The notes under the pieces: model-generated | What the model was told of the DNA's origin: nothing | Seen by the model: only the letters and a program-made list of their open reading frames with translations | The model's database searches: none | Shown here: piece after piece, positions 42,148 through 50,655 of the stretch | Layout of the letters: each line of letters starts with the position of its first letter | Position numbering within the stretch: position 1 is the first letter of the stretch | Program-made: the position numbers and the translations under genes | Assembly (NCBI GenBank): GCA_963739795.1 | Contig: CAVUBL010000011.1 | Span: forward strand, 372,001-436,000 | Source: CAVUBL01 sp963739795 | Lineage (GTDB): Bacteria; Acidobacteriota; Thermoanaerobaculia; Multivoradales; DATKCC01 | Direction: 5' to 3' | DNA length: 64,000 bases

Positions 42148-44586
42148 ATGCCGCGTAGACTCCTAGGGACGGTCCTCCTGGCGTGGCTCGCGGTGCTCCC
42201 GGCCGCCGCGCAGGACCCGGCCCCGCCGCCGGAGCCGGCGGCGGCCCCCCAGCCCGCCCCGGCCCCCCAGCCGCCCACCCCGGCCGAGCCCGCCTCCGAG
42301 GCCCCCGCGACCCCGCCGCCGGCTTCCACGCCCGCGCCCGGAGCTCCGGCGGCGCCCGCTCCGAGCTCCGGGGCGCCCGCTGCAGCTCCTGGTGTGAGCC
42401 CCGGCCAGAAGCCGGCCGCGCCGGCCGAGGCGAAGCCGCCCAACCCGAACCGCATCCAGTTCACCCTCCAGCTCGAAGGCGACAAGGGCACGGTCAAGGG
42501 CGGTGCGGGGGCCCTCGAGTTCCAGCGCAAGGACTACGCTGTGCTCACCGGTGACGTCGAGGTCCTCTACAAGGATCTCAAGCTCACCGCCGACCGCGCC
42601 GAGGTCGACCTCCACACCCGCAAGGTCACCGCCCAGGGCCACGTGGTCCTGGACCAGGGGCCCCGGCGTCTCGCCGGCGACACCTTGACCTTCGACCTCG
42701 ACACCAAGACCGGCACCCTGACCGAGGCGACCGCCTACATCGACCCGGACTACTACTTCTCGGGGCGCGAGATCGCCAAGGTGGGCGACGACGTCTACAC
42801 GGTCACGGACGGCATCTTCACCTCGTGCAAGCAGGAGACCCCCGACTGGAGCTTCCGGCTCGGACGGGCCCGGGTGGAGGTGGAGGGCTACGCTCACGTC
42901 AAGAACGCGCGGATGCGGGTCAAGAAGCTGCCGGTGCTCTACACGCCGTACATCCTCTGGCCGACCAAGCGCGAGCGCTCGGCGGGCCTGCTGGTGCCCA
43001 ACATCGGCTGGAGCCAGCGGCGGGGAGCCTACCTGGGGCTCGCCTACTTCCAGCCCCTGGGCCGCAGCTACGACACCACCGTCTTCCTGGACGGCTACAC
43101 GAAGGGGTACGTGGGCATCGGCGACGAGCTCCGCTACCAGCCGACCGAGGGCACCAAGGGCACGCTGCGGGCCTACGCCATCGATGACCACGAGCAGAAC
43201 ACGTGGCGCTGGAAGGCCCGCCTCGACCACGTCTCGACCGACCTGCCCCTGGGCCTGCGCGGGGTGGTCAACTGGATCGACTACTCCGACTTCCAGTTCT
43301 TCCAGGACTTCGAGCGCGACTACAGCTTGAACAGCGCGCGCTTCCAGGACTCCAAGGCGTTCCTCACCGGCAACTGGGGCACCCACCTGGTGAACCTCCA
43401 GATCGAGGACCGGGAGACCTTCACCGGCACCCGGATCAACCACGACCGGCGGCTGCCCGAGCTCGACTACAACCTGCGCTCCACCCCGATCCTCCAGACC
43501 GGGCTCTGGCAGGCGCCCCTCTACCTCACGGTCGACAGCTCCGCCGGAATGTTCTCGGTCGACCGCTCGGCCACCTACAACGGAAGCTACGGCCGGGTGG
43601 ACCTGTTCCCCCAGCTCTCCTACCCGCTTCAGCCGGCGCCCTGGCTCTCCCTGACCCTCAACGCCGGGCGGCGCCTGACCTGGTACGGCGACAGCCTGGA
43701 GACGGACTCGAGCACGGTGGCCGCCACCGGCAGCGCGTTCAGCGGCTCCTCCCTGACCCGCGACGTCGGCACGTATGGCGCCCAGCTCATCGGCCCCTCC
43801 TTCTCGCGGGTCTTCGATGCGGCCGTGGGGCCCTACGTCAAGTTCAAGCACGTCATCGAGCCGCGGATCACCTACACCTACGGCGACACCTACCAGGACA
43901 CCCGCCGGGTGCCCTCTTTCGACAGTGTCGACCGCACGTTCATGGGCAACGTCACCCGCTTCTCCCTGATCAACCGGATCAAGGCCAAGCCGGGCGAGGA
44001 GTCGGGGGGCTCGGCGCGGGACGTCTTCACCCTGGAGCTCGGCCAGAGCTACAGCTTCGACGACACGCGGCCCCTGGACCAGGGGCCCGAGAGCCTCGAG
44101 CCCGGGGCGCCGCAGGTCACTTCCCAGCGCAGTCCCGTTTCGGCCGACCTGCGGTTCACTCCCACCGACAATATGAGCCTGCGGGGGCAGTGGGACTACA
44201 GCACGCTCTTCCGCCAGCTCACCTCGAGCTCGGTCTCGGCCAACTACAAGTTCGGGGCGAGCGGCGCCAACGACGTGGACCTGCGGCTGACCACGCGCCT
44301 GCGCGCCCAGGACGGCCAGATCCAGCGCAACCAGCTCCGCCTGGCCGCCGGCTTCGCCCTGATCCCCTCGAAGCTCAGCGTGCAGACCAACGTCGACTAC
44401 GACATCGAGCAGAGCCAGCTCCAGGACCAGCGCTACATCCTCAACTACACCTCGCAGTGCTACGGCGTGCGCTTCGAGTACTGGGAGTACCAGGCCGGGA
44501 ACCTCCACAACGCCGACTACCGGATCGCCTTCACCCTCAAGAACGTGGGCACCTTCCTCGATCTGACGGGACGCGTGTCGCAGTAG
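42148..44586 (+). CDS. lptD: LPS-assembly outer-membrane protein LptD
   Basis: The 812-residue protein has a Sec signal (RLLGTVLLAWLAVLPAAAQ), then an unusually long Pro/Ala linker (about 23-95). The periplasmic OstA/LptA-like jellyroll follows (FQRKDYAVLTGDVEVLYKDLKLTADRAEVDL, about 125-215), then the beta-barrel (about 250-812) with YTPYILWPTKRERSAGLLVPNIGWS and alternating aromatic strands. It inserts lipopolysaccharide into the outer leaflet. Few Cys are present (FTSCKQE, YTSQCYG), fewer than the four of E. coli LptD. Its presence indicates an LPS-bearing outer membrane. The rmlA gene begins 10 bp after its stop, linking LPS insertion with sugar-nucleotide synthesis. Confidence 0.92.
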   Translation: MPRRLLGTVLLAWLAVLPAAAQDPAPPPEPAAAPQPAPAPQPPTPAEPASEAPATPPPASTPAPGAPAAPAPSSGAPAAAPGVSPGQKPAAPAEAKPPNPNRIQFTLQLEGDKGTVKGGAGALEFQRKDYAVLTGDVEVLYKDLKLTADRAEVDLHTRKVTAQGHVVLDQGPRRLAGDTLTFDLDTKTGTLTEATAYIDPDYYFSGREIAKVGDDVYTVTDGIFTSCKQETPDWSFRLGRARVEVEGYAHVKNARMRVKKLPVLYTPYILWPTKRERSAGLLVPNIGWSQRRGAYLGLAYFQPLGRSYDTTVFLDGYTKGYVGIGDELRYQPTEGTKGTLRAYAIDDHEQNTWRWKARLDHVSTDLPLGLRGVVNWIDYSDFQFFQDFERDYSLNSARFQDSKAFLTGNWGTHLVNLQIEDRETFTGTRINHDRRLPELDYNLRSTPILQTGLWQAPLYLTVDSSAGMFSVDRSATYNGSYGRVDLFPQLSYPLQPAPWLSLTLNAGRRLTWYGDSLETDSSTVAATGSAFSGSSLTRDVGTYGAQLIGPSFSRVFDAAVGPYVKFKHVIEPRITYTYGDTYQDTRRVPSFDSVDRTFMGNVTRFSLINRIKAKPGEESGGSARDVFTLELGQSYSFDDTRPLDQGPESLEPGAPQVTSQRSPVSADLRFTPTDNMSLRGQWDYSTLFRQLTSSSVSANYKFGASGANDVDLRLTTRLRAQDGQIQRNQLRLAAGFALIPSKLSVQTNVDYDIEQSQLQDQRYILNYTSQCYGVRFEYWEYQAGNLHNADYRIAFTLKNVGTFLDLTGRVSQ

Positions 44587-44596
44587 GAAGGGCCGT

Positions 44597-45664
44597 ATGA
44601 AAGGACTCATCCTCTCCGGCGGCAAGGGAACGCGCCTCCGCCCGCTGACCTTCACCTCGGCGAAGCAGCTCGTGCCGGTGGCGAACAAGCCGGTGCTGTT
44701 CTACGGCATCGAGTCGGTGGTCGAGGCGGGGGTCACCGACATCGGCATCGTGGTGGGCGACACAGGGGCGGAGATCCGGGCCGCGGTGGGGGACGGCTCC
44801 GCCTTCGGCGCGAAGGTGACCTACATCGAGCAGGACGCGCCCCTGGGCCTCGCCCACGCGGTGAAGATCGCCGAGCCCTTCGTCGGCGACGACTCCTTCG
44901 TCATGTACCTGGGCGACAACCTGATCGCCGGCGGCATCTCCAGCCTGGTGGAGGAGTTCCGCGAGAACGGTCCCAACGCCGAGATCCTCCTCGCCGAGGT
45001 TCCCAATCCGCAGCAGTTCGGCGTCGCCGAGCTGACCGACGAGGGCAAGGTCAAGCGCCTGGTGGAGAAGCCGTCCGATCCGCCTAGCCGCCTCGCCCTG
45101 GTCGGCGTCTACATGTTCGATTCGACCATCTTCGAGTCGGTCCGGCGCATCCGCCCGTCGGCGCGGGGCGAGCTCGAGATCACCGACGCCATCCAGGACC
45201 TCATCGACCGGGGGCTGGAGGTCCGCCCCCACATCGTCCGCGGCTGGTGGAAGGACACGGGCAAGATCGACGACATGCTGGAGGCCAACCGCATCGTCCT
45301 GGAGACGCTGCGGGTGCCCCGCCGGGGGCCCGGGCCCGAAGGCTGCCGCATCGAGGGGCGGGTGCAACTCGGCGAGGGCGTGGAGATCGTCGACTCGCTG
45401 GTGCGCGGGCCCGTGGTGGTGGGCGAGAGGGTGCGCATCGTCGACGCGTTCATCGGGCCCTACACGGCGATCGGCGACGGCTGCGTGATCGAGAGCTGCG
45501 AGATCGAGAACTCGATCGTGCTCTCGGGAAGCCAGATCTGCCACATCCCGGTGCGTATCGACGCTTCGCTCATCGGCCGCGACGTCAAGATCACCCAGAC
45601 CGCCCTGAAGCCCAAGGCGTACCGCTTCATGCTCGGCGACAAGTCCGAGGTGGGGATCCCCTGA
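44597..45664 (+). CDS. rmlA: Glucose-1-phosphate thymidylyltransferase, long form with left-handed beta-helix
   Basis: The 355-residue protein has the nucleotidyltransferase signature GLILSGGKGTRLRPLT at its start and EKP in VKRLVEKPSDPP. FVMYLGDNLI carries the metal-binding Asp, and GWWKDTGKIDDMLEAN closes the catalytic domain. Residues about 250-345 form hexapeptide repeats (VQLGEGVEIVDSLVRGPVVV), as in the archaeal/actinobacterial-type long RmlA. It makes dTDP-glucose, the first step toward dTDP-rhamnose. It lies between lptD and rmlD in a close array; rmlB and rmlC are not in the window. Confidence 0.88.
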   Translation: MKGLILSGGKGTRLRPLTFTSAKQLVPVANKPVLFYGIESVVEAGVTDIGIVVGDTGAEIRAAVGDGSAFGAKVTYIEQDAPLGLAHAVKIAEPFVGDDSFVMYLGDNLIAGGISSLVEEFRENGPNAEILLAEVPNPQQFGVAELTDEGKVKRLVEKPSDPPSRLALVGVYMFDSTIFESVRRIRPSARGELEITDAIQDLIDRGLEVRPHIVRGWWKDTGKIDDMLEANRIVLETLRVPRRGPGPEGCRIEGRVQLGEGVEIVDSLVRGPVVVGERVRIVDAFIGPYTAIGDGCVIESCEIENSIVLSGSQICHIPVRIDASLIGRDVKITQTALKPKAYRFMLGDKSEVGIP

Positions 45665-45669
45665 GGGGA

Positions 45670-46599
45670 GTGACCTTGCGCGCCCTGGTCCTCGGAGGCA
45701 CCGGCATGCTCGGCCGGGCGGTGGTCACCGAGGGGCGGCGCCGGGGCCACCCGGTGCTCGGCCTCTCCCACGCCCAGGCCGACCTCACCGATCGGGACCG
45801 CCTGCTCGCCTGGGTGCGGGAGTTCCGGCCCGAGGCCGTGCTCAACTGTGCGGCGTTCACCGTCGTCGACGCCTGCGAGAGCGAGCCGGAGAGGGCGATG
45901 GCGGTCAACGCCGAGGGCGTGGGCCACGCGGCCGAGGCGGCGGCCGCCGCCGGGGCGGTCCTGGTCCATGTCTCGAGCGACTACGTGTTCGACGGCTCGG
46001 CATCCGAGCCCTACGCGGAAGATGCCGCCACCGGCCCGATCTCGTCCTACGGGCGCTCGAAGCTCGCCGGCGAGGCGCAGGCCCTGGCCTATGAGCGCTC
46101 CATCGTGGTGCGCACGAGCTGGCTCTTCGGACCCGGCGGCCCGAGCTTCGTCACCACTATGCTGCGGCTGATCGAAGGGGGGACCGACCCCCTGCGGGTA
46201 GTGGACGACCAGGTGGGCGCCCCCACCTACACGCCCTACCTGGCGCGGGCCCTCTGGGACCTGGCCGACCGGGAGACCCGGGCGGCGGGGAGCGGCCCGG
46301 TCGCCGGGAGAGACGAGCCGACGACCGGCGTGGTGCACTACCGCAACCGGGAGCCGATCTCCTGGTATGGTTTCGCCTGCGAGATCGCCCGCTCCTGGGC
46401 GCCGGAGGTCGGCGTGGTGCCGGTCACCACCGACGAGTTCCCACGGCCGGCTCGGCGGCCCGCTTACTCGGTCCTCGCCGTCGATCGGGTGGAGCGACTC
46501 CGCGGCCGGGTGGTCGAGCCCTGGGGGGCCGGCCTGGCCCGTTTCCTGGATCACCTACGCGCCGAAGGTGCTTTTGGAGGAGGAACGCACGTCCCATGA
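45670..46599 (+). CDS. rmlD: dTDP-4-dehydrorhamnose reductase
   Basis: From GTG 45670 the protein has 309 residues. The NAD(P) loop LVLGGTGMLGRAV is at the start; VLNCAAFTVVDACE, VHVSSDYVFDGSASEPY, SSYGRSKLAGE (catalytic Tyr and Lys) and VRTSWLFGPGG are RmlD hallmarks. It reduces the 4-keto sugar to dTDP-L-rhamnose. A TTG at 45676, with GGGGAG just upstream, is an alternative start. The frame is also open upstream through rmlA, but that part is a shadow. The stop overlaps the next ATG (ATGA), so translation is coupled. Confidence 0.88.
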   Translation: MTLRALVLGGTGMLGRAVVTEGRRRGHPVLGLSHAQADLTDRDRLLAWVREFRPEAVLNCAAFTVVDACESEPERAMAVNAEGVGHAAEAAAAAGAVLVHVSSDYVFDGSASEPYAEDAATGPISSYGRSKLAGEAQALAYERSIVVRTSWLFGPGGPSFVTTMLRLIEGGTDPLRVVDDQVGAPTYTPYLARALWDLADRETRAAGSGPVAGRDEPTTGVVHYRNREPISWYGFACEIARSWAPEVGVVPVTTDEFPRPARRPAYSVLAVDRVERLRGRVVEPWGAGLARFLDHLRAEGAFGGGTHVP

Positions 46600-47585
46600 G
46601 AGCCCTGATCACCGGAATCACCGGCTTCGCCGGATCCCACCTCGCGGACCTGCTGCTCGCCGAGCACCCGGAGGTGGAGGTCTACGGCACCTACCGTTGG
46701 CGGAGTCGCATGGAGAACATCGAGCACACAGCCCCCGAGCTGCGGCTTCTCGAGTGCGAGCTGCGGGACCCGAGCTCCGTGCGTCGCGCCGTCGAGACGG
46801 CCCGCCCCGACGTGGTCTTTCACCTGGCGGCCCAGAGCTTCGTGCCGTCGAGCTGGACCGCCCCGGGCGACACCGTGACCTCGAACCTGAGCGGCCAGAT
46901 CAACCTGTTCGAGTCGATCCGTTTCCTCGACCTCGATCCGGTCGTCCAGATCGCGTGCTCCTCGGAGCAGTACGGCCTCGTGAAGCCGGACGAGGTGCCG
47001 ATCCGGGAGTCGAACCCGCTACGCCCCTTGTCGCCCTACGCGGTTTCCAAGGTGGGGCAGGACTTCCTCGGTTACCAGTACTTCCAGAGCTACGGCCTCA
47101 AGGTGATCCGCACCCGGGGGTTCAACCACACGGGGCCGCGGCGCGGGGACGTCTTCGTCACCTCGAACTTCGCGCGCCAGATCGCGCTCATCGAGCTGGG
47201 GCAGGCCGAGCCGGTGATCCGGGTGGGAAACCTCGACGCCGTGCGCGACTTCACGGACGTGCGCGACATGGTCCGCGCCTACTGGCTGGCGGTGACTCGG
47301 GGCAAGCCGGGCGAGGTCTACAACATTGCGACGGGGCGGGGCCAGACCATCCGCGAGATGCTGGACCGATTGATTGCCCTGGCGCGGGTCGAGGTCAAGG
47401 TCGAGACCGACCCGGCCCGCCTGCGGCCGTCCGACGTCGAGATCCTCGTCGGCGACAGCTCCAAGTTCCGTGCCGACACCGGCTGGGAGCCCCAGGTGCC
47501 GTTCGACAAGACGCTGGCCGACACCCTCGAGTTCTGGCGTGAGCGGGAGGGTCGGCGCGTTCGCGAGCTCGAGAACGCCCGATGA
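46596..47585 (+). CDS. gmd: GDP-mannose 4,6-dehydratase-like SDR enzyme
   Basis: The 329-residue protein has GITGFAGSHLADLLL (NADP loop), YGTYRWRSRMENIEH, VFHLAAQSFVPSSWTAP, ACSSEQYGLV and SPYAVSKVGQDFLGY (catalytic Tyr-x3-Lys). RTRGFNHTGPRRGDVFVTSNFARQ is the GDP-sugar-binding part of Gmd and Rmd enzymes. The C-terminus EILVGDSSKFRADTGWEPQ is conserved in the pair. It would form GDP-4-keto-6-deoxymannose. It overlaps rmlD by ATGA and precedes a paralogue that should do the reduction. It may act on a different nucleotide sugar, so the exact substrate is inferred. Confidence 0.82.
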   Translation: MRALITGITGFAGSHLADLLLAEHPEVEVYGTYRWRSRMENIEHTAPELRLLECELRDPSSVRRAVETARPDVVFHLAAQSFVPSSWTAPGDTVTSNLSGQINLFESIRFLDLDPVVQIACSSEQYGLVKPDEVPIRESNPLRPLSPYAVSKVGQDFLGYQYFQSYGLKVIRTRGFNHTGPRRGDVFVTSNFARQIALIELGQAEPVIRVGNLDAVRDFTDVRDMVRAYWLAVTRGKPGEVYNIATGRGQTIREMLDRLIALARVEVKVETDPARLRPSDVEILVGDSSKFRADTGWEPQVPFDKTLADTLEFWREREGRRVRELENAR

Positions 47586-47592
47586 GCCTCCC

Positions 47593-48501
47593 ATGCGGGT
47601 CCTGATCACGGGCGTCAGCGGCTTCGTGGGCCGCCACGTCGTCCGCCGGTTGCTGGCGGAGGGCGATCAGGTGAGCGCGATCTACTGGGAGGACAGCCCC
47701 TCCGTCTCCGGGGTGGAGCTGTTCGAAGCGGACATCCGGAGTCGCGGCCAGCTCGAGCGGGTGGTGGCGCGCGCGCGTCCGGAAGCGGTGATCCATCTCG
47801 CCGGCCTTTCCCATGTCGGCGAGTCCTGGAAGCGGACGGGAGACTACTTCCGGGTCAACGTCCTGGGGACCGAGAACATCCTCCGCGCGGCCCGCGGCGC
47901 CCGGGTGCTGCTGGCCTCGAGCGGCGAGGTCTACGGGGCCGTGCCCGAAGACGCTCAGCCGATCCCGGAGAGGCAGCCGGTGGCCCCGGGGAGCCCCTAT
48001 GCCCTGACCAAGGCGGCGGCCGAGCGACTTGCGGTCGCCCTCGGCGAGGAGCGGGCGGTGATCGTGCGCTCCTTCAACCTGGTGGGAGCGGGCCAGGCCC
48101 TGAGCTTCGCCCTCCCCAACTTCGCCGCCCAGCTCGCCGCGATTCGCGCCGGCCGGGCGGAGCCGGTGATCCGGGTGGGCAACCTGAGCGCTCGCCGGGA
48201 CTTCGTGCACGTAGAGGCGGCGGCCGGGGCCTACGCCCTGCTCGCGCGCCGCGGCGAGGGCGGTGGCGTCTACAACCTGGCGAGCGGCCGGGCGCTGTCG
48301 ATCGCCGAGGCCCTCGACCGGCTGATCCGGATCTCGGGCGTCGAGGTCCGTATCGAGACCGACCCGGCGCGCCTGCGGCCCGTCGACCAGCCCCTGCTGG
48401 TGGGCGATGCGGGCCGGCTCGAGGCCCTGGGGTGGAGCGCGGAGCCCGGCGTCGATCGGGCGCTCGAGGACCTCTGGAATGAGGCGTCCGCTTCGGTATA
48501 G
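47593..48501 (+). CDS. rmd: GDP-6-deoxy-4-keto-mannose reductase-like SDR enzyme
   Basis: From ATG 47593 the protein has 302 residues. It has the NADP loop GVSGFVGRHVVRRLL, VIHLAGLSHVGESW, LLASSGEVYGAV, SPYALTKAAAERL (Tyr and Lys) and RSFNLVGAGQALSFALPNFAAQ. The last third is visibly related to the preceding gene: both have AEPVIRVGNL, DRLI and ETDPARLRP in the same order, so the pair arose by tandem duplication. Rmd reduces the Gmd product to GDP-D-rhamnose. It starts 7 bp after the Gmd-like gene. The assignment as reductase rests on position and length. Confidence 0.8.
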   Translation: MRVLITGVSGFVGRHVVRRLLAEGDQVSAIYWEDSPSVSGVELFEADIRSRGQLERVVARARPEAVIHLAGLSHVGESWKRTGDYFRVNVLGTENILRAARGARVLLASSGEVYGAVPEDAQPIPERQPVAPGSPYALTKAAAERLAVALGEERAVIVRSFNLVGAGQALSFALPNFAAQLAAIRAGRAEPVIRVGNLSARRDFVHVEAAAGAYALLARRGEGGGVYNLASGRALSIAEALDRLIRISGVEVRIETDPARLRPVDQPLLVGDAGRLEALGWSAEPGVDRALEDLWNEASASV

Positions 48502-48526
48502 TGATCGGGACTGCGGGAGGGCGACG

Positions 48527-49105
48527 ATGGACGACCTGGACGATCGATTCGGCGAGGCCGCGGAGACACCGGAGATGGACGAGCTGGAGCGGCGCTCGGA
48601 GCGGGCCCTGTCCGGGGTCGATCCCGACGACGAGCTCCCGACCACCGGCCTTCTGAGCTTCTACGATCGCCTGCGCGAGCGGGTGGTGGCGGCGTCCGAG
48701 GGCAAGGGCGGGAAGCTCGGCCCGGGGGCGGTGCGCGCCCTGCTCCTGGTGCCGGACGTCTTCATGCTCCTCGTGCGCCTGGCCCTCGACAAGTCGGTTC
48801 CGGCCTCGACGCGCATGCTGATCGGCGGAGCCCTGGCATACTTCGTCCTGCCCATCGACCTGATCCCGGAGGGGATCGTGGGCGTGGGGGGGTACGTGGA
48901 CGACCTGGTGCTGGCGAGTGCGGTGCTGACGCAGGCCTTCAGCGGAGATCTGGAACCCTACGCCCGCCGCCACTGGAGCGGCTCGGAGGACCTCAGAGTC
49001 GTCCTCCAAGACGTGGCCTACACGGCGGAAAACCTCCTGGGCACCAAGGTCTACGGCCGCCTGAAGGCCCTGCTGGCAAGGCGGGGCGTCAGGCTGGAGG
49101 CATAA
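48527..49105 (+). CDS. DUF1232 (YkvA-like) membrane-associated protein
   Basis: ATG 48527 has GGGAGG six bases upstream and gives 192 residues. The DUF1232 core is at about 100-140: KSVPASTRMLIGGALAYFVLPIDLIPEGIVGVGGYVDDL, with the hydrophobic stretch ALAYFVLPIDLIPE. The N-terminus is acidic (DDRFGEAAETPEMDELE) and the C-terminus helical. The family has no settled function. It follows rmd by 25 bp in the same direction and may be the last gene of the lptD-rml operon, without a clear role in it. Confidence 0.8.
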   Translation: MDDLDDRFGEAAETPEMDELERRSERALSGVDPDDELPTTGLLSFYDRLRERVVAASEGKGGKLGPGAVRALLLVPDVFMLLVRLALDKSVPASTRMLIGGALAYFVLPIDLIPEGIVGVGGYVDDLVLASAVLTQAFSGDLEPYARRHWSGSEDLRVVLQDVAYTAENLLGTKVYGRLKALLARRGVRLEA

Positions 49106-49459
49106 CCCGGGCCGGGGGCTCTCCCCGGCCCTCCGGGGTCGGACTCTTCGGGGCAGGACGTTTGGGAGCTCTCGTCCCAGGTCGGCGGCGGGTGGCCGCG
49201 GGAGCGCCGGCTTCGGTCGCTGACTCACCGGCGATCTCCGGAGATCGACGATCCCGGAGCGGGTCGGATCTCTCCAGGGAGAGACCGCAAGGCCGCCACG
49301 CTCGCCTCAAGGCGCAGGGAGGAGTCCTCCCGACGGCCCCCTGGGGCATCGCCCGCCTCAACCCGCACCGAACCCCGATTCCCCCTCAACCACCTCCGAG
49401 CGGAGGGCGGGCGGGAGCCCCTGCCCCCACCCCGCCCGGCCACCCGACCAGCCCGCCTC
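49106..49459. other. Intergenic region between convergent genes
   Basis: These 354 bases contain a perfect 16-bp palindrome CGATCTCCGGAGATCG at 49232-49247 and a TCTCTCC-AG-GGAGAGA hairpin at 49269-49284, which may end one of the convergent transcripts. A GC-rich stretch at 49366-49420 vaguely resembles the palindromic element but does not match well. No gene is supported. Confidence 0.4.
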
Positions 49460-50635
49460 CTAAGCCACCGCCCTCAGCCTCTTCTCCCGCCACCGCCCCA
49501 AGAACCACCCCACCAAGAACGGAATCCCGCTCACGATCAGCACCAGGATCCCGAGGGTGAGCCAGAGCGGATACGCATGCTCCCCCGGCGGCGGCCCTGT
49601 CTTCTCCGGCCAGGGCTCCGCCAGGTACGGGAAGTGATCCAGGAACGGCTTGTCGTTCACCGTCGCCCGCGGGAACTGAGTGCTCTCTGCGTAGGAGAGC
49701 GCCATCAGCGTGCAGTCCCCGACCTGGCAGGTGTCGTACGCCACGTCGTCAGGGAGCATCCGGCCGTTGGGGTAGCCGGGCGGCCGCCGGTTCGTGTAGA
49801 TCATCACGTCCGGGTCGGTCAGGTCGTACGGGTAGAGCATGACCTGCAAGTGGAAGAGGTTCGCAAGCGGCAGCGAGACCTGCATCAGCATCTTCTCGGT
49901 CCGCTTGCGCTTCTTGGACATCTCCTGGAGCGCCGCCACGTGCTCGTTCGGTGGCAGCGTGTTCAGGAAGTCGTTGCGGGCGTTCTGCGTGCGGTTCGAG
50001 CGCCCGACGTGGTCGATCTGCTTGCCGCTGTCGGCCCACGACGACGTGCCCCAGAGCAGCCAGTCCTGCTGGTTCGGCGGGAACTCCGACATGGGGATCG
50101 AGAACACCATGGCGATGACGTTGCTGCCGAAGAAGCGGGGGAAGATGAACGGGTCGTCCCGCGGACCCGTGAAGACCCGAATGTTCTCCGGGTGCGGCAG
50201 GCCGGTGACCTTCATCTCCTTGACGCTCGCGTCGTCGTTCAGCCGCATGCGGATCACGATGTCCGGATGGATCCCCTCCGGATGGACTACGGTCCCGCCG
50301 TAGCGGGCGAGGTCCGCCGGATCGTCGTAGGTCACCTGCGTGTGGAGATCCATGTTGACGGTGAAGGCGAAGGGCTGGAGGTTGTACGGCCCGCCGGCGG
50401 TGAGCGACCGCCGGGTGCCGAGCGCCACGATCATCTGGTCCCCCTCGGGCCAGAAGAAGAGGCCGGTGAGCCCGGCCTCCACGTTCTCGAGGGTGATGGG
50501 GTCGGCGTGATCCGAGGCCCTCGCCGGACCGGGGACGAAGGCCAGGGCCGTGGAGAGCACCAGGGCCAGCGTCAGGACCGGGGCCAGGACCGGGGTCAGG
50601 ACTGAGGTTGGGGCCGGGACGGAGAGTCGTCGCAT
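49460..50635 (-). CDS. Secreted, C-terminally membrane-anchored DUF4331-like protein
   Basis: From ATG 50635 the protein has 391 residues. The Sec signal ends near PGPARA-SDHADP. The mature start SDHADPITLEN and TGLFFWPEGDQMIVALGTRRSL, FTVNMDLHTQVTYDD resemble DUF4331-type proteins, which share an S-H-x-D/E-x-P start. A membrane segment near residues 350-375 (PLWLTLGILVLIVSGIPFLVG) is followed by WREKRLR, so the bulk is periplasmic with a short cytoplasmic tail. It lies 20 bp after the GMC oxidoreductase and belongs to the three-gene cytochrome-GMC operon. Function unknown; the frame is also open into the GMC gene upstream but that part is shadow sequence. Confidence 0.65.
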   Translation of the reverse strand: MRRLSVPAPTSVLTPVLAPVLTLALVLSTALAFVPGPARASDHADPITLENVEAGLTGLFFWPEGDQMIVALGTRRSLTAGGPYNLQPFAFTVNMDLHTQVTYDDPADLARYGGTVVHPEGIHPDIVIRMRLNDDASVKEMKVTGLPHPENIRVFTGPRDDPFIFPRFFGSNVIAMVFSIPMSEFPPNQQDWLLWGTSSWADSGKQIDHVGRSNRTQNARNDFLNTLPPNEHVAALQEMSKKRKRTEKMLMQVSLPLANLFHLQVMLYPYDLTDPDVMIYTNRRPPGYPNGRMLPDDVAYDTCQVGDCTLMALSYAESTQFPRATVNDKPFLDHFPYLAEPWPEKTGPPPGEHAYPLWLTLGILVLIVSGIPFLVGWFLGRWREKRLRAVA

Positions 50636-50655
50636 CGGTTCGTCTCCCGGCCGGC

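Noticed and set aside
49366..49420. Further copy of the palindromic element
   Set aside because: It shares only a CGATTCCCC-like start and general GC richness; the AAGGGG/GAGAGG arms are missing.
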